Source: an uncultured Clostridia bacterium (GTDB lineage: Bacteria; Bacillota; Clostridia; Christensenellales; Borkfalkiaceae). Taken from it: a stretch of DNA of 64,000 nucleotides. The notes beneath the pieces are model-generated. The model was not told the DNA's origin. It searched no databases and saw nothing but the letters and a program-made list of their open reading frames with translations. Location of the stretch: NCBI GenBank assembly GCA_947570625.1, contig CANOUP010000004.1, positions 35,996 to 99,995 of the forward strand. The letters are read 5' to 3'. Shown piece by piece: positions 40,713 through 48,892 of the stretch (within the stretch, counting starts at the first letter, position 1; every line of letters begins with the position of its first letter). The translations under genes were made by a program, and so were the position numbers.

Positions 40713-42215
40713 TTACTTGCTTACTCTCTTATCCGTGCATACCGCGCGGAAGAATTTGAACGTGCCGCTTCCCTTGCTGTTTGTCTTTGACAAGGCATAT
40801 ATGCCTATCTTTGCGCCCGTCCACACCCCGGGGGAAGCGTAAAACTTATGCGTGAACGCGACTTTGCCGAACGTGAATTTATAGGACAGCCTGTTCTTTT
40901 CCTCGTACTTTGCGGATATCTGGAAGGTGACGTAGTTGTCGTCGTAGGGCTGGCTCCGGCACAGCGTTTCGTCCGCGCCGCCGCCTATCGAACCCTTGCG
41001 GATTTCGAGAAAGTTCTGTCCGTCCTGTCTTACGACGCAAACATACGCATATTCCCTGCCGAATACGACAAAACCCGTTTCGTCGCCGTCGCAGACAAGG
41101 TTGAGCCTGCACTTGGCTTTTACCGAAAAATTGAGGTACGGAATCTTCTGCATAAACAGCTGGGGAACGTCCGCAAGCGTATTGCCCCCGTAATATGCGC
41201 AGGCGAGTTTAAGTCCGCGCTTCAATTCGAACCAGCCGGGCGCGCGGTTCGCGGGGGTCTGCCATACGGGCGAAAGACTGTCGCCCTCGAACTCGTCGGA
41301 AGGGTCTATTTTATAGTTTGTCTGAATATCAACGGGATATTCCCCGCCCGATACGGGATAACCGGGCAAAAGTCTGTCGGGCACGTCCCCGCACACAACC
41401 CAGTCGTCAAGCCATATTGCGGGCTGTAAGTGCACAACGCGCCCGTACGCGCCCATATCCTGAAAGTGCATAAACGCCCACTTCTCGCCCCCGTCGTCCA
41501 AATCGATAAGCGCGCCCTGGTGCGGTCCGTTAACCGCGGTGTCGCCCTGCATTAAGATTATTTTACTTTCGTACGGTCCGTAAATATTCGCGGAGCGCAG
41601 TGCAACCTGCCAACCCGTCTTTACCCCGCCCGCGGGCGCGAGTATGTAAAAGTATTTTCCGCGCCTGTAAAATTTGGGTCCCTCTATCTTGGGATTTTCG
41701 TTATGTCCGTCATATATGACGGTGAATTTGCCCGAAGCGGACGTCAGATTTTCGTCGGCTTCGAAAACCGCGAGCTGTGAATTTACGCCCGCACGGCTCT
41801 TTGCAAACGCGAACACGACGAAGCACCTGTCGCCGGCCCAAATGGGGCAGGGGTCTTCCAGCCCCTTTCCCTCGACCAGCGGTCGGAGGGGCGACCACTC
41901 GGAACGGGGGTCGTCCGTTTCCGAAACGTAAATCCCTTCGTCGGGGAAGGGAATAAGGCAATAATATTTTCCGCCGTGAAACCTTATCGAAGACGCCCAC
42001 GCGCCGCACCCGTGGCGAACTTCGCCGTAGCCTTCGAAGGGAATTTCGGGCAGGACGTAATTTATTATTTCCCACTCGACAAGATTTTTCGAATGGAGCA
42101 CGGGCACGCCCGGCACGTGGTTAAAGCTGGAAGCGACCATATAAAAATCGCCGCCGACGCGTATGACGTCGGGGTCCGAAAAATCAAACTGCAAAACGGG
42201 ATTAGTGTAATTCAT
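40713..42215 (-). CDS. GH43 beta-xylosidase/alpha-L-arabinofuranosidase
   Basis: A 500-residue GH43 enzyme (five-blade propeller, subfamily 12-like by eye) that removes xylose or arabinose residues. The catalytic base is Asp14 in FSDPDVIRVGGDFY, the pKa-modulating Asp lies in GLEDPCPIW, and the acid Glu is in KIEGPKFY. A C-terminal concanavalin-like domain (about 315-500) has the usual YAYVCVVRQDGQNFLEI strand. No signal peptide is present, so it acts on imported arabinoxylo- or arabinan oligosaccharides, the latter being pectin side chains. First gene of a three-gene operon with its own promoter. Confidence 0.92.
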   Translation of the reverse strand: MNYTNPVLQFDFSDPDVIRVGGDFYMVASSFNHVPGVPVLHSKNLVEWEIINYVLPEIPFEGYGEVRHGCGAWASSIRFHGGKYYCLIPFPDEGIYVSETDDPRSEWSPLRPLVEGKGLEDPCPIWAGDRCFVVFAFAKSRAGVNSQLAVFEADENLTSASGKFTVIYDGHNENPKIEGPKFYRRGKYFYILAPAGGVKTGWQVALRSANIYGPYESKIILMQGDTAVNGPHQGALIDLDDGGEKWAFMHFQDMGAYGRVVHLQPAIWLDDWVVCGDVPDRLLPGYPVSGGEYPVDIQTNYKIDPSDEFEGDSLSPVWQTPANRAPGWFELKRGLKLACAYYGGNTLADVPQLFMQKIPYLNFSVKAKCRLNLVCDGDETGFVVFGREYAYVCVVRQDGQNFLEIRKGSIGGGADETLCRSQPYDDNYVTFQISAKYEEKNRLSYKFTFGKVAFTHKFYASPGVWTGAKIGIYALSKTNSKGSGTFKFFRAVCTDKRVSK

Positions 42216-42264
42216 AAAAATACCTTTTTCCTTGCGCGCCGTTATCGGCGCTCCGCCGACTACA

Positions 42265-42293
42265 ATTTTAACACTAAAAATTTATTATTGCAA
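42265..42293 (-). promoter_or_regulatory. Promoter of the GH43 operon
   Basis: On the minus strand: TTGCAA (42288-42293), 17-bp spacer, TAAAAT (42265-42270), TG-extended. The leader then contains a GC-rich hairpin (GCGCCG/CGGCGC, about 42239-42252) just before the SD, which could limit initiation. Confidence 0.7.
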
Positions 42294-42316
42294 TACTTTT
42301 AAGGCAAATAATATTA

Positions 42317-42346
42317 TTCCGCCGTGCTTACGCGCGCACGGCGGAA
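42317..42346 (-). terminator. Hairpin after the pot operon
   Basis: An 11-bp stem (42317-42327 with 42336-42346) with an 8-nt loop, 9 bp past the potD stop. On the minus strand it is followed by TAATATTATTT, a poor T-run. Confidence 0.65.
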
Positions 42347-42354
42347 CTTTTCGG

Positions 42355-43899
42355 TTAAACTTTTTCATAGCCCTTTCTGGGTTTGTTTTTTATAAACAGG
42401 CGATACCTGAACGCGTACAGGCACGCCGCGCCCGCAACCGCGACAATCACTGCCGCAGTGACGCCCGCCGTAACGGGGGATATATCCTTTATGTCAAGAC
42501 AGCGCACGTTAATCCACATGCGGTTGATGTCGCCCAGCCTGTCGCCGAAGTCGAGCATTACCACGCTTCTTGCGATTACGTTTTCGGGCGGATACTGCGC
42601 AAACAGCTGTCTGCCCCTGTTGATTTGCCCGTCCGCGTCCCTTTCGAAATTGCACGCGTCTACTTCGAGAAGCTTTTCGCCGCCGAAGAAATAGCCCACG
42701 TCGTATGCGAAAGTTTCCTCCGCGTCTTCGTCCGCGCCGTAGTTCCATTTCATATACTCGAACACTGTTCCGTCGGCGACGGCAGAGGTATAGCCGATAT
42801 AATACATATTCCTGACGGCGTTGTCGGGGCGGGATAAAAAGTTTACGAACGCTTCCGCCGCGGTCCTCAGCTTTTCGTCCTTCTCGGCTCCGTTTTTAAG
42901 CATAAGCCAACCGTCGAACCACAGGTTGGTGCACTCGTCGGGAACGGAATACCAAAGCTCGGTTGAGTTTTCGTCGCCTTCGGCTTCGTCCATAATGTAC
43001 ACCGCGTCGCCCGACCATTGCAGGTTTGCGATAACCTTGCCCGTGACCATATCCGCCTTGCCCGAATCCGTTTCGAACGAATACACGTTTTCCTTGATGT
43101 CTTTAAGCACTTCCTGCGCCTTTAACACCGTTTCGGGCGCGGTGTCGTTGAGAATACCGCTCCGTTCGCTTTCGCTCAAATTGCCGGATTTTAGTTTTTC
43201 GGAATTGATTATGCCCAGCGCGGAAAAATAAGCGTCGCGCACGTTGTCTTTAATAGTAACCTGACGGCTGTATTTGCCGTCGGCGAGCATAGCCCAGGTA
43301 GAAACGTCGGATACGCTGTCTATCTTTTCGGGATTGTAGACAAGTCCCGTCGTGCCCCACATATAGCACGCCGCTTTCTTGTGCCAGTCATAGGCGGGAT
43401 AGTTGAATATGCCTTGTCCTTCGCCCCCGTCTATGTAGCGCGAAACGTGTTTCGCGTAATAGTTTTCCTCTTTGGTTTCGTCCCAGAACCCTTCTGAAAA
43501 CTCTACGTAATTGCCCTCGGCGATAAGTTTCATCAGCATGTAGTCGGAAGGGCACACAAGGTCGTACTCGTCGCCCAGACTCAGGCGGTTGTACAAATCC
43601 TCGTTTGTGCCGAACGTGGAATACTCCACCTTTACTTCATAGCCGTAGGTTTCTTTAAACCACTCGGTAAAGTCGTCGGTCATGGATTGAACGCCTATTA
43701 TCCCCTCTTCCGAATAGTTGTTTTCGATATCGATTAGTTCGCTTTCGTCCCAACCGCCGAGGTCGATGTACTCCTCCCAGTTGCATACGCGCAGGGTGAC
43801 GGTTTCGCTCTTTCCCGCACAGCCCGCGAACACGGCGAGCGAACCTCCCGCAAATACGGCGGATACGGCAAGCGCAACGGCGCGGTTAAGCTTTTTCAT
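42355..43899 (-). CDS. potD: Polyamine ABC transporter substrate-binding lipoprotein, C-terminally anchored
   Basis: A 514-residue PotD/PotF-type binding protein for spermidine or putrescine. It has a lipoprotein signal with lipobox VFAGC and Cys27, then the family start LRVCNWEEYIDLGGW. The polyamine pocket region shows DLVCPSDYMLMKL and ANLQWSGDAVYIMDEA. Unusually, a hydrophobic segment near residues 477-495 followed by a basic end (RYRLFIKNKPRKGYEKV) predicts a second membrane anchor. Homologues are about 350-360 residues. The gene overlaps potC by 14 bp and is last in the operon. Confidence 0.93.
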   Translation of the reverse strand: MKKLNRAVALAVSAVFAGGSLAVFAGCAGKSETVTLRVCNWEEYIDLGGWDESELIDIENNYSEEGIIGVQSMTDDFTEWFKETYGYEVKVEYSTFGTNEDLYNRLSLGDEYDLVCPSDYMLMKLIAEGNYVEFSEGFWDETKEENYYAKHVSRYIDGGEGQGIFNYPAYDWHKKAACYMWGTTGLVYNPEKIDSVSDVSTWAMLADGKYSRQVTIKDNVRDAYFSALGIINSEKLKSGNLSESERSGILNDTAPETVLKAQEVLKDIKENVYSFETDSGKADMVTGKVIANLQWSGDAVYIMDEAEGDENSTELWYSVPDECTNLWFDGWLMLKNGAEKDEKLRTAAEAFVNFLSRPDNAVRNMYYIGYTSAVADGTVFEYMKWNYGADEDAEETFAYDVGYFFGGEKLLEVDACNFERDADGQINRGRQLFAQYPPENVIARSVVMLDFGDRLGDINRMWINVRCLDIKDISPVTAGVTAAVIVAVAGAACLYAFRYRLFIKNKPRKGYEKV

Positions 43900-44686
43900 T
43901 TGCTTTACCTCCCTTTTGCGACAGCACGTTCATCAGAACCACCGCCGTTATTACTATAAGGAATATTATCGTGGAAAGCGCCCACAGCGCCGTCTTTGTT
44001 TCCGTCTGGCTGCCCTTCGTCGCGTTGACGACGTAGGTGCTTATTGTGTCGAACGTGGACGGCTTGGTGTATGTGGTAACGAAATAGTCGTCGAGCGAAA
44101 GCGTGACCGCAAGCATAAAGCCCGAAAGTATGCCGGGGATAAGCTGGGGAATTACGACCTTGAACAGCGCCTGCGCGGGCGTCGCGCCCAAATCGAGCGC
44201 CGCCTCGTACAGGCTGTTGTCCATCTGTTTGAGTTTAGGAAGTATGGACAGATACACGAACGGCGCGGTTAAAACTATGTGTCCTATACCGAGCGGGATA
44301 AACGTGTCCTTGCTTATTCTTAAAATTACTATAAGCAGTATGCACACCGAAAAACCCGTGACTATGTCGGCGTTAACGACGGGAACCTGGTTCGCCGTGT
44401 TAAGAAGCGTTTTGGGCACGCGCTTGGAATAGTACGAGCCTATGGCGCCCATAGTCGCAAGAACGGTGGATATGGCGGCGCAAATAAGCGCGAGCGCGAC
44501 CGTGCCGAATATCATATTTCTCAGCTCTTCGTCGGCGAAAAGATTGATATAGTTGTTAAACGAAAACCCGCCCGAAGCGCCGACCATGGAAGCGTCGGTA
44601 AAGCTGTATACCGCAAGCACGAGTATGGGCACGTATATGAAGGCAAGCACTATCGCCAGCCAGAATATTTTCAAAGCTTTTTTCAA
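43886..44686 (-). CDS. potC: Polyamine ABC transporter permease PotC
   Basis: A 266-residue permease with six helices, starting MKKALKIFWLAIVLAFIYVPILVLAVYSF. The docking loop for PotA is LYEAALDLGATPAQALFKVVIP. TLSLDDYFVTTYTKP is a PotC hallmark. It overlaps potB by 4 bp (ATGA) and potD by 14 bp, so the four pot genes are translationally linked. Confidence 0.95.
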   Translation of the reverse strand: MKKALKIFWLAIVLAFIYVPILVLAVYSFTDASMVGASGGFSFNNYINLFADEELRNMIFGTVALALICAAISTVLATMGAIGSYYSKRVPKTLLNTANQVPVVNADIVTGFSVCILLIVILRISKDTFIPLGIGHIVLTAPFVYLSILPKLKQMDNSLYEAALDLGATPAQALFKVVIPQLIPGILSGFMLAVTLSLDDYFVTTYTKPSTFDTISTYVVNATKGSQTETKTALWALSTIIFLIVITAVVLMNVLSQKGGKANEKA

Positions 44687-45474
44687 AGTACCGTCCCCCT
44701 TTCCGCGTCCTTGTCGCTGAAACGGTTGGTGACAAGCGTTACTATAAAGATAATGACTAAAAGCACCAGCGAAATCATCGAGCCGTTGTTCCAGTCGTAA
44801 GCGCTGAAATAACTGCCTATAAGACTGCCCATTATGTAAGTGCTGTTGTACAGCATATCGAGTACGACGTAATTGGTCATAGAAGGCAGAAGCACCATCG
44901 TAATGCCCGATACTATGCCGGGCACGGACAGGGGCAGGGTTATCCTTAAAAACACCGTAAGCTTGTTCGCTCCCAAATCTTCCGCCGCTTCCGACAGGCT
45001 CTTGTCCAGCTTTAAAAGCGAGGTGTACAGGGGTAGAATCATAAAGGGCAGAAAGTCGTAAGTCATGCCTATGACGGAGTTGAGAAAGGGGTACGCAGAT
45101 ATATTGCCTTCGAGCACGGAAAGTATCTCTTTAAGCGCCGTTATCCTTAAAGTGAAGTTAATCCACATAGGCAGGACGAAGAGCATTAAAAGCACGTATT
45201 TCTTTTTGAAATTGCTTCTCGCAAGGATATATGCCGTGGGGTAGCCTATAAGAAGGCACACCAGCGTCACCGAAAAAGCCAGCGCAAAGCTGTACAAAAG
45301 CGTGCCCAGCGTGTTGGTGCTTGAAAAGAAATTTACGAAGTTGGAAAAGGAAAACTGACCCTGTCCGTTCGTAAAAGCGTAGTATACTATGACTATGAGC
45401 GGGGCTATTACAAAGCACGCGAGAAACAGCGCGTACGGTATACACAGCTGACTTCTGTTGAAACGTAATTTCAT
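44683..45474 (-). CDS. potB: Polyamine ABC transporter permease PotB
   Basis: A 263-residue permease with six helices. It starts RSQLCIPYALFLACFVIAPL, and the EAA loop is LSEAAEDLGANKLTVFLRITLP. YVVLDMLYNSTYIMGSLIGSYF is typical of PotB. It forms the membrane heterodimer with PotC. It overlaps potA and potC by 4 bp each. Confidence 0.95.
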   Translation of the reverse strand: MKLRFNRSQLCIPYALFLACFVIAPLIVIVYYAFTNGQGQFSFSNFVNFFSSTNTLGTLLYSFALAFSVTLVCLLIGYPTAYILARSNFKKKYVLLMLFVLPMWINFTLRITALKEILSVLEGNISAYPFLNSVIGMTYDFLPFMILPLYTSLLKLDKSLSEAAEDLGANKLTVFLRITLPLSVPGIVSGITMVLLPSMTNYVVLDMLYNSTYIMGSLIGSYFSAYDWNNGSMISLVLLVIIFIVTLVTNRFSDKDAERGTVL

Positions 45475-46976
45475 TCCTCGACCTCGGGTTTTAAAGTAAG
45501 TTTGATTTTATCCTCGGGGATAATAATTCCTACAAGGTCGCCCGTGTTCCACATATCGGGGCAGGACAAAACGTAATCCTCTTCGTTCTCTTCCGTCCTG
45601 ACTATATAGCGGTAATGGTCGCCCTTGTATATCATCGAAATAATGTTTCCGCGCGCGCCGCCCGCCTCGGTGTCGTCGGTCATAAGTATGTCGTGCGTGT
45701 CAACCGCTACGTCGACCTTCACGCCCGCAAGGTCAATCTGCCTGCCGTCGGCGGTGATGAGGTAACCCTCTTCGTCGAGGCGGGAAGCGGGATAAAGCTG
45801 CGTAACGTCGCACGCGAATTCGCCGTCGCCGAACTCGACCTTGTTGTTCTTGGTGATCACGCCGTCGTACTTGTTTACGGTGTAAACCTTCTGCATAAGG
45901 TGTATGCCGTCGGGCTCTATCCTCAGCCCTATCATACTGCCGACGGGCGCGGTCGACGTGCTCTGGATTATAATTTCGAACTTGCCGATACCTACGGTAA
46001 TTTCATAGTGAACGCCCTTGAACACCGACGAAATGACCTTGCCTTTAAGCTGGCCTTCGCCCGGTTTAACGATTTTAATATCCTCGGGACGGACTACCAC
46101 ATCCACAAGCTGGTTTATTTCGTAATCGTCAAGACAGTCGAACGTTGCTCCGCAGAACTTTACTTTGAGTTTGCCCGTAACGGTGCCGTTGAAAATGTTG
46201 CTGTCGCCTATAAAGTCGGCGACGAAGGTATTTACGGGCTCGTTGTAAATCTGGTCGGGCGTGCCCGTCTGCTGTATTTCGCCGTCGTTTATTACGACGA
46301 TTTTGTCAGACATGGTAAGCGCTTCTTCCTGGTCGTGCGTGACGTAGATAAAGGTAATGCCCAGTTTTTTGTGCATATTTTTAAGCTCTATCTGCATCTC
46401 CTTGCGCATCTTCAAATCGAGCGCGCCGAGGGGCTCGTCCAAAAGGAGTATTTCGGGCTCGTTGACTATGGCGCGGGCTATGGCAATCCTCTGCTGCTGT
46501 CCGCCCGAAAGGGTGGCGACCCCGCGCTTTTCGAAACCTTCGAGGTCGACTATTTCAAGCGCCTTTCTCACCTTTTTGTCTATTTCGGCGCGCGTCAGCT
46601 TCTCAAGCTTTTTATACGTTTCGCCGTTCTTGTTCTTATAGGTGTTTTCCACTTTTTTAAGGCGCAGACCGAACGCTATGTTTTCGTAAACGTTGAGATG
46701 GGGAAACAGCGCGTATTTCTGGAACACCGTATTTACGGGACGCTTGTTCGGAGGAAGCCTGCTTATGTCCTCGCCGTTTAAAAGTATTTTGCCCGAAGTG
46801 GGTATGTCGAACCCCGCTATCATGCGCAAGGTAGTCGTTTTCCCGCATCCCGACGGACCGAGGAAAGTTACAAATTCGCCCTTTTTGACGGTAAGGTTGA
46901 ATTTTTCCACGGCGACGGTTTCGTCGTCGAAAACCTTTCTTACGTCTATCAGTTCTATTATCGCGTTGTTATCCAT
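45471..46976 (-). CDS. potA: Polyamine ABC transporter ATPase PotA, long C-terminal form
   Basis: A 501-residue ATPase. Walker A is GPSGCGKTT near residue 40, then VFQKYALFPHLNVYENI, signature LSGGQQQRIAIARAI, Walker B ILLLDEPLGALD and switch YVTHDQEEA. An insertion of about 20 residues (NTYKNKNGETYKKLEKLTRAE) follows the Q-loop. The C-terminus is longer than the usual total of about 370 residues and seems to hold two TOBE-like units (FVADFIGDSNIFNGTV and GGARGNIISMIYKGDHYRY). The ATG at 46976 has GAGGAG before it and lies 15 bp after the regulator gene. Confidence 0.94.
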   Translation of the reverse strand: MDNNAIIELIDVRKVFDDETVAVEKFNLTVKKGEFVTFLGPSGCGKTTTLRMIAGFDIPTSGKILLNGEDISRLPPNKRPVNTVFQKYALFPHLNVYENIAFGLRLKKVENTYKNKNGETYKKLEKLTRAEIDKKVRKALEIVDLEGFEKRGVATLSGGQQQRIAIARAIVNEPEILLLDEPLGALDLKMRKEMQIELKNMHKKLGITFIYVTHDQEEALTMSDKIVVINDGEIQQTGTPDQIYNEPVNTFVADFIGDSNIFNGTVTGKLKVKFCGATFDCLDDYEINQLVDVVVRPEDIKIVKPGEGQLKGKVISSVFKGVHYEITVGIGKFEIIIQSTSTAPVGSMIGLRIEPDGIHLMQKVYTVNKYDGVITKNNKVEFGDGEFACDVTQLYPASRLDEEGYLITADGRQIDLAGVKVDVAVDTHDILMTDDTEAGGARGNIISMIYKGDHYRYIVRTEENEEDYVLSCPDMWNTGDLVGIIIPEDKIKLTLKPEVEE

Positions 46977-46991
46977 AAATTTTCTCCTCAA

Positions 46992-47525
46992 TTAAAAATT
47001 CGGCGGGGTCGAAACCCACAAAAATTTAGCGTTGCTTTTGCCCGTGTTGGAAATTGCGTGCGACTTGTCGGAAACGTAGTAAAACGTTTCGCCCTTCTTG
47101 CACACGTATTTGTTTTTACCCAGCTCTATGCAAATTTTGCCTTCGAGCACGTACCCGAACTCCTCGCCCTCGTGCGGGAAATCCTCCGCCGTGCTCGCGC
47201 CCGGCAAAAGCTCGACGAGCACGGGCTCCATTTCGTTCTTCTGCGCGTTGGGTATAATCCATTTCAAAAGCATTCCGTTTTCGTGCTTTTCGATAAAGTC
47301 GTCCGCAGAAAACACTATGCGCGTATCGTCGTCGCGCTTGAAAAATTCGGCAAGGTCGGTTCCCAGCGCGGACAGAATATCGCACAGCGTAGAAATGGAC
47401 GGCGACGTCAAATCGTTTTCCAGCTGCGATATGTAACCCTTAGTCAGCTCGCACCTGTCGGCAAGCTCCGCCTGCGACAAATTCAGCTGTAAGCGCAGTC
47501 TTTTAATCTTAACTCCTATTTCCAT
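46992..47525 (-). CDS. XRE-cupin transcriptional regulator of the pot operon (PuuR-like)
   Basis: A 177-residue regulator. Residues 5-60 are an HTH_3 domain (LNLSQAELADRCELTKGYISQLEND) and residues about 105-175 a cupin_2 sensor (PHEGEEFGYVLEGKICIELG, then VSDKSHAISNTGKSNAKFLWV). This architecture, placed directly before potABCD, is common in Firmicutes and resembles PuuR, a polyamine-responsive repressor. Ligand assignment is inference. The ATG at 47525 gives the canonical N-terminus. It is the first gene of the operon, downstream of a perfect promoter and two matching dyads that are probably its binding sites. Confidence 0.9.
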   Translation of the reverse strand: MEIGVKIKRLRLQLNLSQAELADRCELTKGYISQLENDLTSPSISTLCDILSALGTDLAEFFKRDDDTRIVFSADDFIEKHENGMLLKWIIPNAQKNEMEPVLVELLPGASTAEDFPHEGEEFGYVLEGKICIELGKNKYVCKKGETFYYVSDKSHAISNTGKSNAKFLWVSTPPNF

Positions 47526-47548
47526 AAAACCCCCGAGGTTGTTTTTAC

Positions 47549-47594
47549 TAAACATTTTGTTTAACGGATTTAGGCTTTTTAAACAAAAAGTTTA
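47549..47594 (-). promoter_or_regulatory. Two TAAAC-N5-GTTTA dyads, probable regulator operators
   Basis: TAAACATTTTGTTTA (47549-47563) and TAAACAAAAAGTTTA (47580-47594) share the same 5-bp arms and 5-bp gap and lie exactly 31 bp apart, three helical turns. They fall between the promoter and the start of the XRE-cupin gene, where a bound repressor would block transcription. Confidence 0.75.
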
Positions 47595-47620
47595 ATAAAA
47601 ATAAACCCAAAACAATGAAG

Positions 47621-47649
47621 ATTATATATTTGCGGGGTGCGTATGTCAA
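47621..47649 (-). promoter_or_regulatory. Consensus promoter of the regulator-potABCD operon
   Basis: On the minus strand: TTGACA (47644-47649), 17-bp spacer, TATAAT (47621-47626), a perfect match to the sigma-A consensus. Such strength suits an operon held down by a repressor. Confidence 0.92.
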
Positions 47650-47695
47650 TGAATTTTATATGACAGTCACCGTTGTTATTTTTTAACAAAAAAAA

Positions 47696-47718
47696 CCGCG
47701 CGCCGTAACGGCGCGCGG
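47696..47718 (-). terminator. Terminator of the hisS-DUF3737-lyase operon
   Basis: A 10-bp GC-rich stem (47696-47705 with 47709-47718), 3-nt loop. On the minus strand it is followed by eight Ts. It lies 8 bp past the stop of the PLP enzyme gene. Confidence 0.92.
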
Positions 47719-47725
47719 TACAATT

Positions 47726-48892
47726 TTATTTTTCCATGTAAGTTTTTACGCCCTTTTCAAATCGGGCAAGTCCGTCTGAAAGTCTTTCCCTCGGGCAGGC
47801 GAGGTTCAGCCTTACAAAGGTTTTTCCGTTTCCGCGGTACAGGTTGCCCGCCGTAACGTAAAGCCCCGTCGTTTGCCTTATATGCGCGCACAGCTTTTCG
47901 GCGGACAAACACACCGCCGAGCAGTCGAGCCATAAAAGATATGTCGCCTGCGCTTTTACGGGAATAATCTGCGGAAGCTTTTCGTTTATGAACGACACCG
48001 CCGTATCTTCGTTTGCGGCTATGTATTCCCTCAGCTCTTCCAGCCAACTCTCCCCCTTTTCGAACGCACAAACCGCGCCCTCTATCGCGAACGCGTTGGG
48101 TTCGGCGACTTCGTCGCTGTTCAGCCCGCGCACAATCTTTTCGCGGAGCGCCCTGTTCGAAATCATTACCCCCGCCGACTGCAAACCCGCAATATTGAAA
48201 GCTTTCGTCGCGGAAAGGCAGGTGACGCTTATGTCCGCGCAGTCTGCGTTAACCCGCGCAAAAGGCACGTAGTCTATACCGGGGCGGGTCAAATCGCAGT
48301 GAATTTCGTCGGAAAGCACTGTAACGCCGTGCTTTTTGCATAGGCTTCCTATCCTTGCAAGCTCCTCCTCCGTCCACACCCTGCCCGCGGGATTGTGCGG
48401 GTTGCACAGTATCATCATTGTAGTAAGCGGGTCGGCAAGCTTTTCTTCGAGGTCATAAAAATCAACCGAGTATTCCCCGTCCGAATACAAGAGGGGATTT
48501 TCGAGAACGTGCCTGCCCGTGTTTTCGACCGAGTGAAAAAAAATATCGTAAACGGGCGTCTGCAAAACTACGTTGTCGCCCGCGTTGGTAATTCTCTTCA
48601 CCGCGCTGGTTACCGCTGGAACTACGCCCGTACAGAAACACAGCCATTCTTCTTTTATATCCAGCGCGTGCCTGCGCTTCCACCAGCCCGCAAAAGCTTT
48701 ATACCAGCTTTCGGGCACAATCTGGTAACCGAGTATGCCCGTTTTGAGTTTGCATTCAAGCGCGGACAGAATTTCGGGCGCGGTCTTAAAATCCATATCG
48801 GCGACCCACATAGGCAGTTCGCCCTCGGCAACGTCCCATTTGAGGGAATTGGTTCCGCGCCTGTTTATAAGTTCGCCGAAATCGTATTTCAC
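47726..48892 (-). CDS. patB: MalY/PatB-type PLP-dependent C-S lyase / aminotransferase
   Basis: A 388-residue fold-type I PLP enzyme of the MalY/PatB group (cystathionine beta-lyase activity typical). It starts YDFGELINRRGTNSLKWD, a strong family marker. The cofactor lysine lies in CLSATKAFNIAGLQSAG, and the phosphate-binding Asp region is ILCNPHNPAGRVW with VLSDEIHCDL. It acts in the cytoplasm in sulfur amino acid turnover or as a regulatory lyase. It overlaps the DUF3737 gene by 4 bp and is the last gene of the hisS operon. Confidence 0.9.
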   Translation of the reverse strand: MKYDFGELINRRGTNSLKWDVAEGELPMWVADMDFKTAPEILSALECKLKTGILGYQIVPESWYKAFAGWWKRRHALDIKEEWLCFCTGVVPAVTSAVKRITNAGDNVVLQTPVYDIFFHSVENTGRHVLENPLLYSDGEYSVDFYDLEEKLADPLTTMMILCNPHNPAGRVWTEEELARIGSLCKKHGVTVLSDEIHCDLTRPGIDYVPFARVNADCADISVTCLSATKAFNIAGLQSAGVMISNRALREKIVRGLNSDEVAEPNAFAIEGAVCAFEKGESWLEELREYIAANEDTAVSFINEKLPQIIPVKAQATYLLWLDCSAVCLSAEKLCAHIRQTTGLYVTAGNLYRGNGKTFVRLNLACPRERLSDGLARFEKGVKTYMEK

